A stretch of DNA of 64,000 bases from contig NZ_JAGFVL010000006.1 of NCBI RefSeq assembly GCF_017599345.1, forward strand, positions 62,001 to 126,000, written 5' to 3'. Under the pieces are notes generated by a model that saw nothing but the letters and a program-made list of their open reading frames with translations, ran no database searches and was not told where the DNA came from. The position numbers and the translations under genes were made by a program. Below, one piece after another: positions 61,680-64,000 of this stretch; the stretch's first letter is position 1; each line of letters starts with the position of its first letter. Origin of the DNA: Gracilibacillus suaedae. Lineage in GTDB: Bacteria > Bacillota > Bacilli > Bacillales > Amphibacillaceae.

Positions 61680-63358
61680 TACGTTTGTTTCAAAATCATA
61701 AACTAACAAAATATCAAGAATTAGATGGATTGTGGGATTTTCAGCCGATTGATGAGAAGTGTACGGTAAAGGATGTGGAGAAGTACCAATATCAACTGCC
61801 TGTACCTAGTTGCTGGGAGTCACATCCCTCGTTTGCCAATTATCGTGGAAAAGCAGCCTATCGAAAAAAATTTTTCATAAAAAATGACACACATTTACAT
61901 TTGGTTTGTAAAGGAATTAGTCATACGGCGGAAATTTATTTTGATGAAAGCTATGTTACCTCTCATTATAATGCTTATACCCCTTTTTCCCATATCATTA
62001 AACATGTAAAACAGGGAGAGCATGAGCTGGTGATCCTCGTTGACAACCGTTTCACAGATCAATCTTCTCTGCATCTTCCTAATGACTATTATACGTATGG
62101 GGGTATCATAAGGCCGGTTGCGGTCGAATTGATTGATAGTATCATGGTAAATCAAGTGAAAAGCGTCCCAGTCAAAGTAGGGGAAAGTTGGAATTTAGAA
62201 TTAGAAGTTGATATGGAATTATTAGACGATAGTTCGGACAGTTATTATGTAAAAGGAATCATTGCTAACCAAACATTTACGATTGATCTTAAGCAAACAG
62301 ACAAAAACGGGAGGATTAGCCATTCAATAACAGGATTGGATGTGTCTGCATGGTCACCAGATAGTCCTCATTTGTATCAGTTAGAACTCCAAATAGTGAG
62401 AAAAGCGGATGGAGTGGCTGTTGACGATTATATCGAACGGATCGGATTTCGTGAGATCACTACAGCAAATGGAAAGATCCAAGTGAACGGGGAGGATGTC
62501 TTGTTAAAAGGATTTAACCGTCATGAGGATCATGCGATTGTCGGTGCTTCTTTTCCACTTAGTTTGATGGTAAAGGATCTGGAATTGATGAAGGATATGG
62601 GGGCTAATGCCGTTCGTACGAGCCATTACCCAAACGATGAGCTTTTTCTTGATTTATGTGATGAACTGGGATTTCTTGTTTGGGAGGAAAACCATGCTCG
62701 TGGACTAAGTTTAGAACGAATGCAGCACCCGCTTTTTCGTAAGCAATGTGAACAAGTAAACCGGGAAATGGTAGAGAATCATTATAATCATCCTTCTATT
62801 ATTATTTGGGGTATATTAAATGAATGTGCCAGTAATACCGAACAAGGGCGTGCGATGTATCAAGAGCAGCTCGAACAAATTCGGGAGCTTGATCAGAGTC
62901 GTCCGCTGACTTTTGCTTCCCATCATCGAGCAGCGGAACTATGTTTTGACTTGGTAGATATCGTATCGTTCAATCTCTATCCACAATGGTATACAGATGA
63001 AGATCCGGGTGAATTGGCAGATCAGGCGAGAAAATGGGCAAATGAATCAGGTGGAAAAGGAAAACCAATGATTATGAGTGAGTTCGGTGCTGATGGACTA
63101 TATGGATACCGGTCACCGACTGCAGTCAAAGGAACAGAAGAAAGGCAGGCAATGATAATTGAGACTAATTTAGATGCTTATATGAATAAAGATTATCTAT
63201 CTGGCATGTTTATCTGGCAATTTGCAGATTGTCGAGTGACAGAGGAAGAGTGGTTTCTGACAAGAGCCGGTACGCAAAACAACAAAGGTATCGTTAATGG
63301 CTATCGTCAACCCAAACAAGCCTACCATATCGTTAAAAACAAATGGGCTAAGAAATGA
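61676..63358 (+). CDS. GH2 family glycosidase (beta-glucuronidase/beta-galactosidase type)
   Basis: A 560-residue cytoplasmic glycosidase: a sugar-binding jelly roll (~1-165), an immunoglobulin-like domain (~165-255) and a TIM barrel (~255-560). Conserved GH2 parts are GFNRHEDH, AVRTSHYPND, acid/base Glu in WGILNECAS (~381) and nucleophile Glu in IMSEFGADG (~466). The compact length and TSHYPND/NEC pattern resemble beta-glucuronidases. It would hydrolyse the imported oligosaccharide. It overlaps yesL by four bases and has no signal peptide. Confidence 0.9.
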   Translation: MIRLFQNHKLTKYQELDGLWDFQPIDEKCTVKDVEKYQYQLPVPSCWESHPSFANYRGKAAYRKKFFIKNDTHLHLVCKGISHTAEIYFDESYVTSHYNAYTPFSHIIKHVKQGEHELVILVDNRFTDQSSLHLPNDYYTYGGIIRPVAVELIDSIMVNQVKSVPVKVGESWNLELEVDMELLDDSSDSYYVKGIIANQTFTIDLKQTDKNGRISHSITGLDVSAWSPDSPHLYQLELQIVRKADGVAVDDYIERIGFREITTANGKIQVNGEDVLLKGFNRHEDHAIVGASFPLSLMVKDLELMKDMGANAVRTSHYPNDELFLDLCDELGFLVWEENHARGLSLERMQHPLFRKQCEQVNREMVENHYNHPSIIIWGILNECASNTEQGRAMYQEQLEQIRELDQSRPLTFASHHRAAELCFDLVDIVSFNLYPQWYTDEDPGELADQARKWANESGGKGKPMIMSEFGADGLYGYRSPTAVKGTEERQAMIIETNLDAYMNKDYLSGMFIWQFADCRVTEEEWFLTRAGTQNNKGIVNGYRQPKQAYHIVKNKWAKK

Positions 63359-63379
63359 TCGGAAAGGAGGCATCAAGCA

Positions 63380-64000
63380 GTGTCAATCAAAGTAGGAATT
63401 GTCGGACTCGGTCTCCAAGGTACAAAATACGCATCACTTATTCATGATGGGAAAGTAAAAGGAATGGCATTAACAGCCGTCAGTTCACGAAGCGAGGAGA
63501 AAAGGGACTACGTACAGGAGCACTTTAAAGAGGTGTTATTTTATCAGGATTATCACGATTTAGTAAAAAATGAAGCAATTGATGCTGTTATCATTTGTGT
63601 TCCTCATTTTCAGCATGTCGCAATTGCTACGGAAGCACTTGCCCATAACAAACATGTATTGGTAGAAAAACCGCTCAGTGTACATACCAAAGAGCTTGAA
63701 GAACTAAATCAATTAGCCGAAGAAAAAGCGGATTTGTGTTTTGGTATCATTTTTAATCAACGGACAAAGCCAGCTTATCAAAAGTTGAAAGATTTATTGA
63801 CGGATCATTTTATTGGCAACATTAGAAACTGGCAATGGACAGCTGCCAAAACATGGCGTCCGCGAGCCTATTATGAACAGAATGAGTGGCGTGCCACATG
63901 GAATGGAGAAGGTGGTGGTGTCCTAATCAATCAAGCGTCTCATCATATTGATTTAATCACCTGGTTATTTGGGATTCCTGAAAAGGTATATGCACATCTC
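63380..64000 (+). CDS. Gfo/Idh/MocA family oxidoreductase (3' end outside window)
   Basis: A GTG start at 63380, 9 nt after AAAGGAGG, opens a frame that runs to the window edge (207 codons). The Rossmann motif is GIVGLGLQGTKYA; the catalytic-region EKPL is in HVLVEKPLSVHT (~100), followed by the family C-terminal domain with NQASHHIDLITWLFG. These enzymes oxidise sugars or their acids with bound NAD(P). As part of the importer-glycosidase operon it probably processes the released sugar. The rest of the gene is missing. Confidence 0.9.
   Translation, partial: MSIKVGIVGLGLQGTKYASLIHDGKVKGMALTAVSSRSEEKRDYVQEHFKEVLFYQDYHDLVKNEAIDAVIICVPHFQHVAIATEALAHNKHVLVEKPLSVHTKELEELNQLAEEKADLCFGIIFNQRTKPAYQKLKDLLTDHFIGNIRNWQWTAAKTWRPRAYYEQNEWRATWNGEGGGVLINQASHHIDLITWLFGIPEKVYAHL

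Overview
The window reads as a low-GC, spore-forming Bacillaceae chromosome. Supporting signs are AGGAGG-type ribosome sites, frequent TTG and GTG starts, a CwlJ-type spore germination hydrolase, YtoQ, HtpX, CcpA-type cre boxes and an LPxTA-type wall-anchored protein. The many plant-polysaccharide and sugar genes, together with dense small intergenic repeats, fit a halotolerant soil or plant-associated genus such as Gracilibacillus, Amphibacillus or Oceanobacillus. The genus is inference, because no rRNA or ribosomal protein gene is present.

Layout. (1) 1-8000: a polyol module with two MalF/MalG-type permeases, a short-chain dehydrogenase, a zinc sorbitol/xylitol-type dehydrogenase and an SIS-domain sugar-phosphate isomerase, followed by a PRD/PTS regulator and a mannitol-family EIICB. 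(2) 8000-10000: repeats and gene remnants around cwlJ. (3) 10050-16750: a DeoR-controlled ribose-type ABC sugar operon with a PfkB kinase and a class II aldolase. (4) 17215-23018: an RDD membrane protein, a NarL-type two-component pair and an ABC-2 exporter arranged like the B. subtilis LnrJK-LnrLMN (YfiJK-YfiLMN) linearmycin resistance system. (5) 23019-31300: small genes, two tandem repeats, an Rrf2/flavoprotein pair with matching operators, a methyltransferase, htpX and an SDR. (6) 31300-38345: a secreted rhamnogalacturonan lyase with a cre box, an ECF sigma/anti-sigma pair, an HXXEE membrane protein and a purine permease. (7) 38352-41578: a GH16 - GT2 - polysaccharide deacetylase operon behind three SinR-like palindromes. 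(8) 41918-50438: VOC protein, zinc-ribbon peptide, quinone reductase and a giant wall-anchored amylopullulanase. (9) 50828-53723: D-amino acid aminotransferase and an O-antigen-ligase-like protein. (10) 53985-64000: a YesM/YesN-type sensor-regulator pair, an LplABC-type importer, YesL, a GH2 glycosidase and the start of a Gfo/Idh/MocA oxidoreductase; the two promoters I can see both carry cre boxes.

Together the genes describe a cell that degrades pectin and starch outside, imports oligosaccharides and polyols, and represses this under preferred carbon. No importer ATPase is encoded beside the MalFG-type or LplABC-type permeases, so a shared MsmX-type ATPase is presumably used.

The most unusual content lies between genes. 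A ~240-bp structured repeat occurs five times in one orientation and in four copies ends in a terminator-like hairpin. Other findings are a second repeat family with two copies, a 21/42-bp tandem array, a 62-bp tandem array, and operator sets that link regulators to targets. Two ABC operons carry a hairpin plus repeat exactly between the binding-protein gene and the downstream transporter genes. The first gene is cut by the left edge and the last by the right edge.
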